Part shown: in pieces, positions 57,379-64,000 of the stretch
How the letters are laid out: every line of letters begins with the position of its first letter
Position numbering within the stretch: position 1 is the stretch's first letter
DNA from: a virus
Length of the DNA: 64,000 nucleotides
Virus record (IMG/VR): IMGVR_UViG_3300022562_001969
Location: 22,115 to 86,114 of that record
Strand: one strand, 5' to 3'
The notes under the pieces: generated by a model
What the model saw: the letters and a program-made list of their open reading frames with translations, nothing else
What the model was told of the DNA's origin: nothing
Databases searched by the model: none
Translations under genes and position numbers: made by a program

Positions 57379-57618
57379 TCAAACATCGTCGTCCTCATCC
57401 CGCTTCTGGCCGTGCCCGTTCCCATTCCGGCCCAGCCAATTGAATAAATGCAGCGTCCACAATAACATCTTTTTCCAGACGGTCACATTGCTCCGATCCA
57501 GCCAACCGGCAAAGTGGTCAACCCAAATGTGCAGCCGGGACATAATATGAATGTCCGCCCCCACTATCGGTTTAATAATCATCCGTTTTATCGGTCGCCA
57601 TAGTTTTTTCAGCATCAC
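57379..57618 (-). CDS. Small basic protein with an amphipathic or membrane helix
   Basis: The 79-residue protein starts MMLKKLWRPIKRMIIKPIVG and has VWKKMLLWTLHLFNWLG near residues 47-63. The C-terminus is acidic (KRDEDDDV). It overlaps the upstream gene by 47 bp. It may be a small membrane or lysis-related protein; this is a guess from the amphipathic segment. Confidence 0.45.
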   Translation of the reverse strand: MMLKKLWRPIKRMIIKPIVGADIHIMSRLHIWVDHFAGWLDRSNVTVWKKMLLWTLHLFNWLGRNGNGHGQKRDEDDDV

Positions 57619-58144
57619 GCCCCCCGCTGGAGTTATTGGCCCTGATCTCCTTCAGGATAAAGGCCTGTATTTCCTTAACCTGGTGGATTACCTCTTTTAA
57701 CGCCGCCATCCGCTCAATGATCATATCGAGCTTGGTGCTAACGATCTCGCGAGCAAACGTGTTGGCGTCTTTTAGCTGTGTCTGCGTCTCGGCGGTCATC
57801 ATGGTTAATTGCTCCTCGGTGAAAGAGAGCGAGCTTAACTGACTCAACTGCTTCAGTTTAGTCAGGTTCATCTCCTCCATGCGGACGGCCTGATCGTGTT
57901 CCTGTTGGTCTTCCTTCAATTTGGCGTGATTTTTGAACGTGTCTTTAATGGTCTGGGGGATGATTGAAGCCAACTGAGATTGAAATAACTTGGCCAGGAT
58001 GACGGCCAGTAGCGAGTACTCCGGCCAATTTTCCTGCACGCGCGTCAAAATCTCGTCGATGGTATCCTCCGCCGTTGCGTCGGGGGCGGCGCTTGCCAGG
58101 ATCGCCCCCAACGCAACAAAAAAGCGCTTACAACCGGGGATCAA
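57572..58144 (-). CDS. Coiled-coil phage protein with a hydrophobic N-terminus
   Basis: The frame opens with TTG at 58144 inside a terminator-like hairpin, so the true start may be further in. Residues 10-75 hold a hydrophobic segment (CKRFFVALGAILASAAPDAT) that can be a signal, and WPEYSLLAVILAKLF. The rest (about 80-190) is a charged coiled coil (KLKEDQQEHDQAVRMEEMNL, MIIERMAALKEVIHQVKEIQ). Function unknown; a membrane-linked structural or lysis accessory is possible. Confidence 0.5.
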   Translation of the reverse strand: MIPGCKRFFVALGAILASAAPDATAEDTIDEILTRVQENWPEYSLLAVILAKLFQSQLASIIPQTIKDTFKNHAKLKEDQQEHDQAVRMEEMNLTKLKQLSQLSSLSFTEEQLTMMTAETQTQLKDANTFAREIVSTKLDMIIERMAALKEVIHQVKEIQAFILKEIRANNSSGGRDAEKTMATDKTDDY

Positions 58145-58166
58145 TCCGGTTTTGGCAAGCGCTTTT
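58116..58166 (-). terminator. Terminator-like hairpin over the first codons of the preceding gene
   Basis: AAAGCGCTT pairs with AAGCGCTTT and AACCGG with CCGGTT. On the minus strand GCGCTTTTTTG follows. Transcription from the right would stop here, so the phage operon may start further left or need antitermination. Confidence 0.55.
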
Positions 58167-58244
58167 ATTATTATTTGGATTATAGCACAGAAGTTCTACT
58201 AATTCAATAGGCTGGCTGATTTATCGGATAGACCGGCTGATTTC

Positions 58245-58316
58245 GACGATAGACGATAGACGATGGACGACCATTGACAATTGTCAATTATCAATTATCA
58301 ATTATCAACGTCTATC
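58245..58316. repeat. GC-type then AT-type heptads
   Basis: ACGATAGACGATGGACG units are followed by ATTGTCAATTATCAATT units and ACGTCTATCGTC. This mirrors 4614-4687, and the whole upstream region is shared with MltR-like copy 1. The gap 58145-58463 holds no other gene. Confidence 0.9.
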
Positions 58317-58320
58317 GTCC

Positions 58321-58340
58321 AATGTTCGCGCGCGAACATT
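58321..58340. repeat. Palindrome copy 6 (20 bp, perfect)
   Basis: AATGTTCGCGCGCGAACATT lies 11 bp upstream of the -35 box of the promoter, the same place as copy 1 relative to its promoter. Confidence 0.9.
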
Positions 58341-58351
58341 CCCCCCACTTC

Positions 58352-58380
58352 TTGACCTTTTCCCCAAACCGATTTATAAT
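58352..58380 (+). promoter_or_regulatory. Sigma-70 promoter of MltR-like copy 2
   Basis: TTGACC and TATAAT are 17 bp apart. The bases around it match those of copy 1 (4555-4583) closely. Confidence 0.85.
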
Positions 58381-58443
58381 GGAGGCCAACTAAAAAGCGT
58401 CGAGGCCTGGCAGTGTCGCAAGCACCACCAGACCTCTAACAAG

Positions 58444-58463
58444 CACAGTAAGGGAGACTTACC
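58444..58463 (+). promoter_or_regulatory. Shared leader motif, MltR-like copy 2
   Basis: CACAGTAAGGGAGACTTACC directly precedes the ATG at 58464. Confidence 0.6.
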
Positions 58464-58943
58464 ATGCAAGCTGACCATAATTGTAACACCCCCCTATCAT
58501 TTGACCAATTTATAAAGCAACTCATTATCAGTTGTCCCGATTCCGATTCCGAGATCGCCATCGGCGGCGCGGCGCTGCTGGATGAGCAGCTCTACCAACT
58601 CCTGGCGGCCAGCCTGCTGGGGAGCCAGACCCAGATCGACAGCCTGCTAAACCTGGCCGGCCGCCGCAAACAGTTGGCCTACTGCATCGGCCTGATCAGC
58701 CCGGCCGAATTTGAGGAGCTGGGCGCAATAGGCAAAATCCGCAATCGCTTCGCCCACGACTTCCCCCGGCCCACCTTCCAGAGTAACGCCATCCGCCACC
58801 TGGTCAGCCTGTTGGCCAACTATCACGCCGGGCTGGTGGACGGCCTCGACCGGCGCGACATTTATCTGGGCGCCGTCCGCCACATGAGCAACCGGTTGGC
58901 GGCTCGCCTGGAAAGGGTCCGTCGTATCCGGGGCGTCGGCTAA
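58464..58943 (+). CDS. MltR-like protein, copy 2
   Basis: The 159-residue all-helical protein has IGKIRNRFAHDFPRPTFQSN, matching the RNRFAH block of copy 1 at 4020-4472. They share SLLGS/ALLGS, GLI and GLVDGL-like segments. The promoter, palindrome and leader upstream are also duplicated, showing that a whole transcription unit was copied. The N-terminus differs from copy 1. It is the only plus-strand gene between 17 and 64 kb. MltR was first described as a mannitol repressor, but most homologues have no known target. Confidence 0.7.
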   Translation: MQADHNCNTPLSFDQFIKQLIISCPDSDSEIAIGGAALLDEQLYQLLAASLLGSQTQIDSLLNLAGRRKQLAYCIGLISPAEFEELGAIGKIRNRFAHDFPRPTFQSNAIRHLVSLLANYHAGLVDGLDRRDIYLGAVRHMSNRLAARLERVRRIRGVG

Positions 58944-58968
58944 AAAGCGGGCCGAGTCTGGATAAGGG

Positions 58969-59517
58969 CTAACGAGCGCTAACGTCGAAAATAGCATCAA
59001 ACAAATTCCCGGCTCTACGCAGAGCTCTTCGGTCAAAAATAGCCTCGCGCAGATCGGTCTGGTACAAATCAGCCCCCCCCAGCTGGGCCTCGCGCAAAAT
59101 AGCCCCACGCAGATCGGCTTTGCTTAGGTCAGCCTGATACAAATTAGCCTCGCGCAGATAGGCCTCGCGCAAATTAGCCCCACGCAGATCGGCTTTGCTT
59201 AGGTCGGCCTGATACAAATTAGCCTCGCGCAGATTGGCCCCACGCAGATCAGCGCCATGCAAGTCGGTCCTCCGCAGATCGACCCCCCGCAAGTCGGCCC
59301 CCCGCAAGTCGGCCCCACTCATCGACCACAGCGGGAGCAATCTTTTTCGAACCGCCCAGCCCAGCCACTGCCGCCACAGCGGATCAGCCAACAGCCACCC
59401 CTGAGCGGCCGCCGTCCACTCAACATCCGCTGTCGCCTCCCCCACGGCGGCGGCAAAGGCTGCCAACGCTTCCGGGCACGCGCCTACCGCTTCTAATTGT
59501 GATAAAGTGATAATCAT
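58969..59517 (-). CDS. Pentapeptide-repeat protein
   Basis: The 182-residue protein has a 65-residue helical N-terminus (LEAVGACPEALAAFAAAVGE, WRQWLGWAVRKRLLPLWSMS) and then about 19 pentapeptides, such as ADLRGADLRGVDLRRTDLHG and NLYQADLSKADLRG. The A(D/N)LxX units build a right-handed square beta-helix. Some such proteins mimic DNA to block gyrase or phage enzymes. It is convergent with the MltR-like gene. Its bases are repetitive because of the peptide repeat. Confidence 0.85.
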   Translation of the reverse strand: MIITLSQLEAVGACPEALAAFAAAVGEATADVEWTAAAQGWLLADPLWRQWLGWAVRKRLLPLWSMSGADLRGADLRGVDLRRTDLHGADLRGANLREANLYQADLSKADLRGANLREAYLREANLYQADLSKADLRGAILREAQLGGADLYQTDLREAIFDRRALRRAGNLFDAIFDVSAR

Positions 59518-59548
59518 TAAAATACCTCCTGTGCTTAAAAAATATCCG

Positions 59549-59583
59549 GTCGTCTATCGTCCATCGTCTATCGTCCATCGTCG
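59549..59583. repeat. GC-type heptads ending a gene
   Basis: CGTCTATCGTCCATCGTC units. One unit supplies the TAG stop and the last residues (DDGR) of the gene at 59568. Confidence 0.85.
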
Positions 59584-60068
59584 GCCACCCCAATTATTTT
59601 TGAGGCTAATTTTTGGGCATAGGCAAAGGGGATGACAATCCCATGCGTATTGTAGCCCTTGCTCTGACTTTTGCTTGTAGCTCGTTCAGGAAACTTAGTT
59701 TTCAATTCAGCGATCTTTTGGCGCAGATGTTCCGGTCTGAAAACTAATATCATTTTATTTAACAAGGCGGCGTACAAAATCCAATCGGCCTGGCAAGTAT
59801 ATACCCAGCCCGGAGTGCAGGGGCCATCAACTGAAACAGTCTCTAAAAAAATATTCCCGGTGTAATAGGTCTGTATCCCCGACTTGTACTCGACGAAATA
59901 AATATCCTCTCCTTTGCTGAATATTCTATCGCCCAGACACAACACCCTTTCTTGATATTTGGAGGTTTGAACGATATCGAATTCGTCGCCAAAAAAGTCG
60001 TCCAAAAAACGCTCGACATCTTTCCCATTTTTAAATTGGTCGCTTTGCACAAACCAATCATCGCCCAT
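59568..60068 (-). CDS. PD-(D/E)XK-like nuclease
   Basis: ATG at 60068 overlaps the upstream stop and gives 166 residues. The pattern FFGDEFDIVQTSKYQERVLC, then DIYFVEYKSGIQTYYTGNIF and GWVYTCQADWILYAAL, matches phage-type nucleases of this fold with D, E-x-K and a TGN...E strand. It may serve recombination or packaging. Its C-terminus DDGR comes from heptads. The E-Y-K motif carries the catalytic acid and lysine. Confidence 0.6.
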   Translation of the reverse strand: MGDDWFVQSDQFKNGKDVERFLDDFFGDEFDIVQTSKYQERVLCLGDRIFSKGEDIYFVEYKSGIQTYYTGNIFLETVSVDGPCTPGWVYTCQADWILYAALLNKMILVFRPEHLRQKIAELKTKFPERATSKSQSKGYNTHGIVIPFAYAQKLASKIIGVADDGR

Positions 60069-61182
60069 TTTTAGCCAGTTCCCCAAACATAATCCGTTCA
60101 GGTAGCAAGCGCCAACACAACCAGAAGACCGGAAACTGGGCGCTAGAGTTCCAGCCCTTGCGAGGCATTTTGAAATCGACCCTTTTATCTAACAGCATCA
60201 TTTCAAATCCATATTGCTGCAAAAGTTGTTGGGCCGTTTTTGTGCCCAACATTTCAACAGGGACCAAAAGGGCGAACGGTTTACCTAATTGGTAACATCT
60301 CTCCAGCCATTGAAATTTGATACTGAAGGGGGGATTGGTGATCAGGCAATGCCAGTGGACAGGTTCGTACTCGAAAAAGTTCTGGCCGGTTTGAATGTCA
60401 GAGGCAATAACTTGTTCCGATTCAAAACCGCCATCATATAGGGCCTCAACCAGACTAAGCTCGCCAGCCGCCGGTTCCCATATCGTCCAGCCCGGATCAA
60501 GGCGCGAAATAAGCGGGTCAAGCGCATAAGCAGGGGTTTGACAGCCGTCATACCCTTGAGGGGTGTATATATCAACCGGGCGGCTGGCCCGCTCATCTCG
60601 TTTGTAGTTATAGGCTCTCTCAGGCTGAGCCACTATTTTTTTTGCTTCCGGGATACTAATTTCACCAGATTTTACTTGCTCAAAAACCTGGGGGGCCTCG
60701 CGCTTGAGGCGCTTGGCGTCTGAAACGTAGCGGCCATTTGCGCCTACGGCGGCGGCGGCCTGGTCGCGGGCTTGACCCTTTTCGGTTAAGGAATTTTTTC
60801 CTTCACCGAAGACAGGTTCGCCATCTTTTGACTTCCCTTGTAACTGTGTGGCAACCTGTCTCTCTTTCGCCTCAGCCGCAAAAAACGGCTCGAGTTCTAC
60901 CGCCAGGGCCGCCTTTTGCCCGCTGGTCAAATGCCGTCTATGCAAATTAAGGGACACGACAAAGCTAACCAGACTGCCTTGCCCGTCCCAGGTTTTATAT
61001 CTTGGCGCAACCCCTACTTTTTGACAGGCGTTATACCGATTCCGCCCATCAATAATCTTCCCGTTGGGATGCAGCCAAATAGGTTCCAATAAGCCATTTT
61101 CTAAAATATCTTGACAAAAATCGTCAAATTCATCCCCTTGCAATAAAGGAAATAAATTCGCTACCTCGTGAAATTCTCTCAT
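60058..61182 (-). CDS. ParB-like protein with methyltransferase-type C-terminus
   Basis: The start MREFHEVANLFPLLQGDEFD at 61182 gives 374 residues; upstream codons are heptads. Residues 1-110 hold a ParB-like domain (LENGLLEPIWLHPNGKIIDG, RNRYNACQKVG). Residues 110-190 have AKERQVATQLQGKSKDGEP and GQARDQAAAAVGANGRYVSD, an HTH-like segment. The C-terminus has IWEPAAGELSLVEALYDGG (about 232-250) and CLITNPPFS (about 285-293), motifs of an N6-adenine-like methyltransferase. Positions 60782-60810 match a spacer of CRISPR array B. Confidence 0.75.
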   Translation of the reverse strand: MREFHEVANLFPLLQGDEFDDFCQDILENGLLEPIWLHPNGKIIDGRNRYNACQKVGVAPRYKTWDGQGSLVSFVVSLNLHRRHLTSGQKAALAVELEPFFAAEAKERQVATQLQGKSKDGEPVFGEGKNSLTEKGQARDQAAAAVGANGRYVSDAKRLKREAPQVFEQVKSGEISIPEAKKIVAQPERAYNYKRDERASRPVDIYTPQGYDGCQTPAYALDPLISRLDPGWTIWEPAAGELSLVEALYDGGFESEQVIASDIQTGQNFFEYEPVHWHCLITNPPFSIKFQWLERCYQLGKPFALLVPVEMLGTKTAQQLLQQYGFEMMLLDKRVDFKMPRKGWNSSAQFPVFWLCWRLLPERIMFGELAKNGR

Positions 61183-61190
61183 AATTACCT

Positions 61191-61240
61191 CGCCATCGTC
61201 CATCGTCCATCGTCCATCGTCCATCGTCGGCTGTCAATCG
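61191..61240. repeat. GC-type heptads
   Basis: CCATCGTCCATCGTCCATCG units lie between two minus-strand genes and code part of the end of one (TATDD). Confidence 0.85.
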
Positions 61241-62226
61241 TCCGTCGCCGTCCCCAGCCCCTCAACAAAAGCCCACGCCACCGCCGGCCGGATAGCGTAC
61301 CGCAGCCGGCTGTGCGCCCGGCGACAAACCGCCTCGAGCTGGCCCTGGTCGATCAGCTCATAGAGGCGCCGGGTGGTCAGGCCGGTGTGGCTGGCCACCT
61401 GGGCCACCGTAAAACAGCCGGGATGGGAGACGCTTTTCGGCCTGGTCAATGGATCACGCCGCCCCAATCGGCCCGCCCGGCGCAGCGCCCCGATCTGGGC
61501 TGTTAGCCGCTTTTGCCGGGCCTGATAGCGGGGAAACCGCTGCAGATAGTCGTTCAAGCGCCCCTCGCGCTTAACCCGCATATATTGGGCCACCGATTCG
61601 CGCTCCACCAGCCAGATCCCCTGTTTTGAGCCCAGGCAAGTGGGCAGCTTCCAGGCCCGGATCACCCCGGTTTGCAAATAGCGACTGAAGTGCGTCTCTG
61701 ACAGGCCGGTCAGGGCCATCCCCTCTTTTTTGCTGATCACCTCAGTCTGATCGAGGGCCTCCAAGATGCCCTCCTGATCGAGCAATCGCTCCCGATAATC
61801 GACCAGAAAGCGGGCCAACTCCGCCAGGCTAACATAGCGCTGTTTGCCCGCCCGGCGCGTCCGCAATAGCCCCAAATGGTAGGCCTCATCAAGGGTGTGG
61901 TGTTCGGCCAGCTCGCCCGCCAGCCGGGCCGCCTCATAAAGGCTGACCTCGCCGGCTTCCCCTTGATAGGCCCGGATGGCGAGCTGGCCGGCCCTGACAT
62001 TGACCGAGGCTTTAGTCCGTAACGCCTCCGTCACCCCGGTCTCCCGTCGTAACACCCGGCTGACCCGCTCAACCACCTCAGCCAGCGGCAGCCGGCCGTA
62101 CCACTGCCGCAACACCGCCTCCTGCGCCGGCGACCAGGCCCAGCGTTCCCGCGCCGCTCCCTCCGCCTCAAACTCGGCCAACAACGCAGCCAGATCAGTC
62201 GTCAGTCGTCCATCGTCCATCGTCAT
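61234..62226 (-). CDS. HTH protein downstream of parB
   Basis: The 330-residue protein overlaps the parB stop (ATGA). Its first residues MTMDDGRLTTDL are heptad-coded. Residues about 15-70 resemble a Myb-like helix set (WAWSPAQEAVLRQWYGRLPL). Residues about 150-210 hold ALTGLSETHFSRYLQTGVIR, and the C-terminal part has CFTVAQVASHTGLTTRRLYE with LIDQGQLEAV, a MerR-type HTH. Two or three DNA-binding modules suggest a replication or regulatory role beside ParB. Confidence 0.65.
   Translation of the reverse strand: MTMDDGRLTTDLAALLAEFEAEGAARERWAWSPAQEAVLRQWYGRLPLAEVVERVSRVLRRETGVTEALRTKASVNVRAGQLAIRAYQGEAGEVSLYEAARLAGELAEHHTLDEAYHLGLLRTRRAGKQRYVSLAELARFLVDYRERLLDQEGILEALDQTEVISKKEGMALTGLSETHFSRYLQTGVIRAWKLPTCLGSKQGIWLVERESVAQYMRVKREGRLNDYLQRFPRYQARQKRLTAQIGALRRAGRLGRRDPLTRPKSVSHPGCFTVAQVASHTGLTTRRLYELIDQGQLEAVCRRAHSRLRYAIRPAVAWAFVEGLGTATDD
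62198..62224. repeat. GC-type heptads inside gene start
   Basis: Units of the CGTCCAT type code the N-terminal MDDGR of the HTH protein at 61234-62226. Confidence 0.75.
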
Positions 62227-63077
62227 TTCCGCGCCACCACCTTCCGCACAATCGCCCGATTCTCAAAAGCCGAGTTAAAGGCCTCCTCAGCCAGCTCTAC
62301 ATCAAACGCGGCCAGGCTATCGGCGCAGCGCTCAAACAGGTCGCCATTTTGCTGGATGACACCCACCAGCAAGGAAAGTAATTTAGTCACCACCGTCGCC
62401 TCTGGTTTCTGCGGCGGCGCTTTGGCCGTCCCATTTCGATAGTGGCCATTTTGGCCCCCCTGCGCGGCCGCTATCTTATCCACCAGCCCCTCGATAGCTT
62501 TCGTTTTCTTCCCCTGCAACCGGGGCGCCAGCTGTTCCTGTATCCCGGCCGGCAACTTTTGCAAATAGCGGGCCGCATTAATAGCCATAGCCCCACTGGC
62601 CACCTGTGTTTGAATAGCCGGCGGCCAGGTCAGAAACTCCAGCCGGGCCCGCAGTCGTTCTTTATAGATCCCCAGCCGGCGGATAACCTCCGCCTCACTC
62701 AGGCCTCGATCCAGGAGAGCCTGATAATACTTGGCCTCCTCAATCGGGTTGAGATTCTGGCGCTGGATATTTTCCACCCCCATCAGGACCAGGCGTTCCG
62801 TTTCATCCCCTTCAATTTCGATCACCCGGCAGGGGAGCAACGGGGCCTCAGCCCCCAGGCTGGCCGCCGCCCGCCACCGGCACTCGCCCATCACAATCTC
62901 ATAAGGCGTCGCCCCCCCCGGCGTCGCCCGCACCGTCAGCGCCTGCAACACCCCATTGGCCTTAATCGAGGCCGCCAACCGCTCAATCTCCGCCTGATCA
63001 ATTCCCCCACTCCGCACCACCTGATTGAGGGGAGAGGGGCTTAAAGCCGAATAATGCAAATTGATTGTATCAGTCAT
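62223..63077 (-). CDS. parB: ParB/RepB/Spo0J-type partition protein
   Basis: The start MTDTINLHYSALSPSPLNQV at 63077 gives 284 residues. SIKANGVLQALTVRATPGG and VMGECRWRAAASLG are the ParB boxes (GECRWRA, residues about 65-72). ENIQRQNLNPIEEAKYYQAL contacts the CTP-binding region. The HTH is LSEAEVIRRLGIYKERLRAR. It could partition a plasmid-phage or load on prophage DNA. No parA is within view. It leads a minus-strand operon with the HTH and ParB-methyltransferase genes. Confidence 0.85.
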   Translation of the reverse strand: MTDTINLHYSALSPSPLNQVVRSGGIDQAEIERLAASIKANGVLQALTVRATPGGATPYEIVMGECRWRAAASLGAEAPLLPCRVIEIEGDETERLVLMGVENIQRQNLNPIEEAKYYQALLDRGLSEAEVIRRLGIYKERLRARLEFLTWPPAIQTQVASGAMAINAARYLQKLPAGIQEQLAPRLQGKKTKAIEGLVDKIAAAQGGQNGHYRNGTAKAPPQKPEATVVTKLLSLLVGVIQQNGDLFERCADSLAAFDVELAEEAFNSAFENRAIVRKVVARK

Positions 63078-63110
63078 ACAGTCTAACCCTCTTATTATCA
63101 AAAGACTTTT

Positions 63111-63395
63111 TCAATCGTCCATCGTCCATCGTCCATCGTCGTTCCCCCGGTCGGACAAACAGCCCCAGCCTACCCCCTCCGCCTGCCAGCCCAGGGTCTG
63201 CTTATTTTTTGCGGCTTCAGCCAGAGCGTCAAACTCCGGCGCTCTGGTCGCTCTGAAACCGGTGTAAGCCACCTTATAGCCACACTCCTGAGCGGCTATA
63301 GCCAAATCGCTGATAGCCTGGCCGCGTGTCTCGGCGGCTACAATTGTTCTATCGCCCTCTCCCCAGCTGGGGATAACCACACTAAAGGCTTTCAT
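63111..63395 (-). CDS. Small phage-type protein, heptad tail
   Basis: The 94-residue protein (MKAFSVVIPSWGEGDRTIVA, IAAQECGYKVAYTGFRATRA, PEFDALAEAAKNKQ) looks like a compact domain. The last ten residues (NDDGRWTMDD) are translated heptads. Family unknown. Confidence 0.55.
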   Translation of the reverse strand: MKAFSVVIPSWGEGDRTIVAAETRGQAISDLAIAAQECGYKVAYTGFRATRAPEFDALAEAAKNKQTLGWQAEGVGWGCLSDRGNDDGRWTMDD

Positions 63396-63421
63396 TGATT
63401 ACTCTCCTGGTCAAAAGGTTC

Positions 63422-63490
63422 TTCCCATCGTCCATCGTCTATCGTCCACCGTCTATCGTCCATCGTCTATCGTCAATCGTCCATCGTCGT
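63422..63490. repeat. GC-type heptads
   Basis: A run of CCATCGTCTATCGTCCACCG units separates the last two genes and codes the end of the one at 63473. Confidence 0.9.
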
Positions 63491-64000
63491 CCTTACCCCA
63501 AGCCCCTCAAACACCGCCAACTCCTGCCAATCACAATAGGGGCAGAAGACAATATCTTCCATCTCCCCCTCAATCACATCCCGGCCGGCAATTAGACCGG
63601 CCCGACCGCAATCCGGACATACTCGCTCAAGGTCGGCCGGGGCCGGGGCGTCCTCTCCACCCTCCGGCCGGTAATCCTCAGCCTTGAGCCGGCCTTCGAC
63701 CACCTGGCCGCCCGTAATCGCCTGGCTCTGGGCCACGCCCAGGCGCTGGTTGATCGTCGTCCGCATTATATCCAGATCGTGGCTAACCAAGAGCCGCTCC
63801 AGATAGACATCCAGCCAGGCGGCCATCTGGTAATTGATCGTCCGCGCCTGCGTCCCCAGGGCGACCAGGTCGGCGCAACTCAAAGCGGCCTCATCCGGGA
63901 CGGGTCGGACCAGCGGGGCCACCAATTGAGGCTCCTGCACGCTGGGCAGCGGCAGCCCGATGCAATCCCCCATTTTCGACAGGAGCGGGCTGGGGTTGAG
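63473..64000 (-). CDS. Zinc-ribbon protein, 5' end possibly outside the window
   Basis: From an ATG at 63973 the protein has 166 residues, but no stop occurs in frame up to the window edge, and the extra codons (LNPSPLLSK) look like protein. Near the end it has VCPDCGRAGLIAG and VFCPYCDW, two CxxC pairs forming a zinc ribbon. The N-terminal half is helical (INYQMAAWLDVYLERLLVSH). It ends in heptad-coded TTMDD. Function unknown. Confidence 0.55.
   Translation of the reverse strand, partial: LNPSPLLSKMGDCIGLPLPSVQEPQLVAPLVRPVPDEAALSCADLVALGTQARTINYQMAAWLDVYLERLLVSHDLDIMRTTINQRLGVAQSQAITGGQVVEGRLKAEDYRPEGGEDAPAPADLERVCPDCGRAGLIAGRDVIEGEMEDIVFCPYCDWQELAVFEGLGVRTTMDD

Noticed and set aside
58321-58340. 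Palindromes read as LexA boxes
   Set aside because: The half-site order GTTCG-N4-CGAAC is the reverse of the Gram-positive CGAAC-N4-GTTCG box, and one copy lies inside a gene.
59826-59842. 14-base match of the fourth spacer of array B to the nuclease gene at 59568
   Set aside because: Fourteen bases are within chance for this many spacers and positions, and the match does not extend.

Overview
The window looks like a stretch of a GC-rich bacterial chromosome, most likely a filamentous Chloroflexota (Anaerolineae-type) bacterium, that carries a large siphophage-like prophage. The host assignment is an inference. It rests on a B12-dependent ribonucleotide reductase tail at the left edge, an unusual short sigma-70 factor, three CRISPR repeat families, a NB-ARC/TPR defence ATPase, and very abundant 7-bp tandem repeats in intergenic DNA of the kind known from filamentous cyanobacteria.

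Left part (1-17.2 kb, accessory chromosome). The 3' end of nrdJ is followed by an ASCH-domain gene and a sigma factor. An orphan CRISPR repeat truncates a small secreted-protein gene. A three-gene toxin-antitoxin-like operon sits against a 9-repeat CRISPR array with 37-bp repeats. Next come an MltR-like gene, a coupled operon of small zinc-finger, membrane and lipoprotein genes (4.7-7.5 kb), and a second toxin-antitoxin-like operon. A defence-like block follows: a DNA methyltransferase fused to a Mrr-type nuclease, and a divergent STAND NTPase preceded by a promoter and a compact self-terminating structured RNA. A tyrosine integrase, a Tat-signal gene, about 600 bp of large inverted heptad repeats, a type I-C-like CRISPR array (6 repeats) and scattered type I-E-like repeats complete this part. 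No cas gene is present.

Prophage (about 17.2-58 kb, almost all on the minus strand, read right to left). The order is ParB-methyltransferase, TerS, TerL, portal, tRNA-Met, heptose kinase and nucleotidyltransferase, head morphogenesis protein, gp10-like protein, GalE, prohead protease/scaffold, major capsid protein, then a sugar-modification block. After that come appendage proteins, connector candidates, a tail tube protein with a beta-propeller, tail assembly chaperones with a probable +1 frameshift, tape measure, Dit, baseplate and fibre. Sugar-nucleotide and glycosyltransferase genes (hddA-like, NTP-transferase, galE, PseB-like, three glycosyltransferase genes carrying five GT domains, two methyltransferases) are interleaved with virion genes. 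This suggests that the phage makes and attaches its own glycans to the virion or the host surface. No endolysin was recognised.

Right part (58-64 kb). A second MltR-like gene is a near-duplicate of the one at 4.0 kb, including its promoter, palindrome and leader. It is followed by a pentapeptide-repeat protein, a PD-(D/E)XK-like nuclease, a ParB-methyltransferase-like protein partly matched by a CRISPR spacer of this same window, a HTH protein, a ParB, and small phage-type genes running off the right edge. Heptad repeats repeatedly form the first or last codons of these genes.
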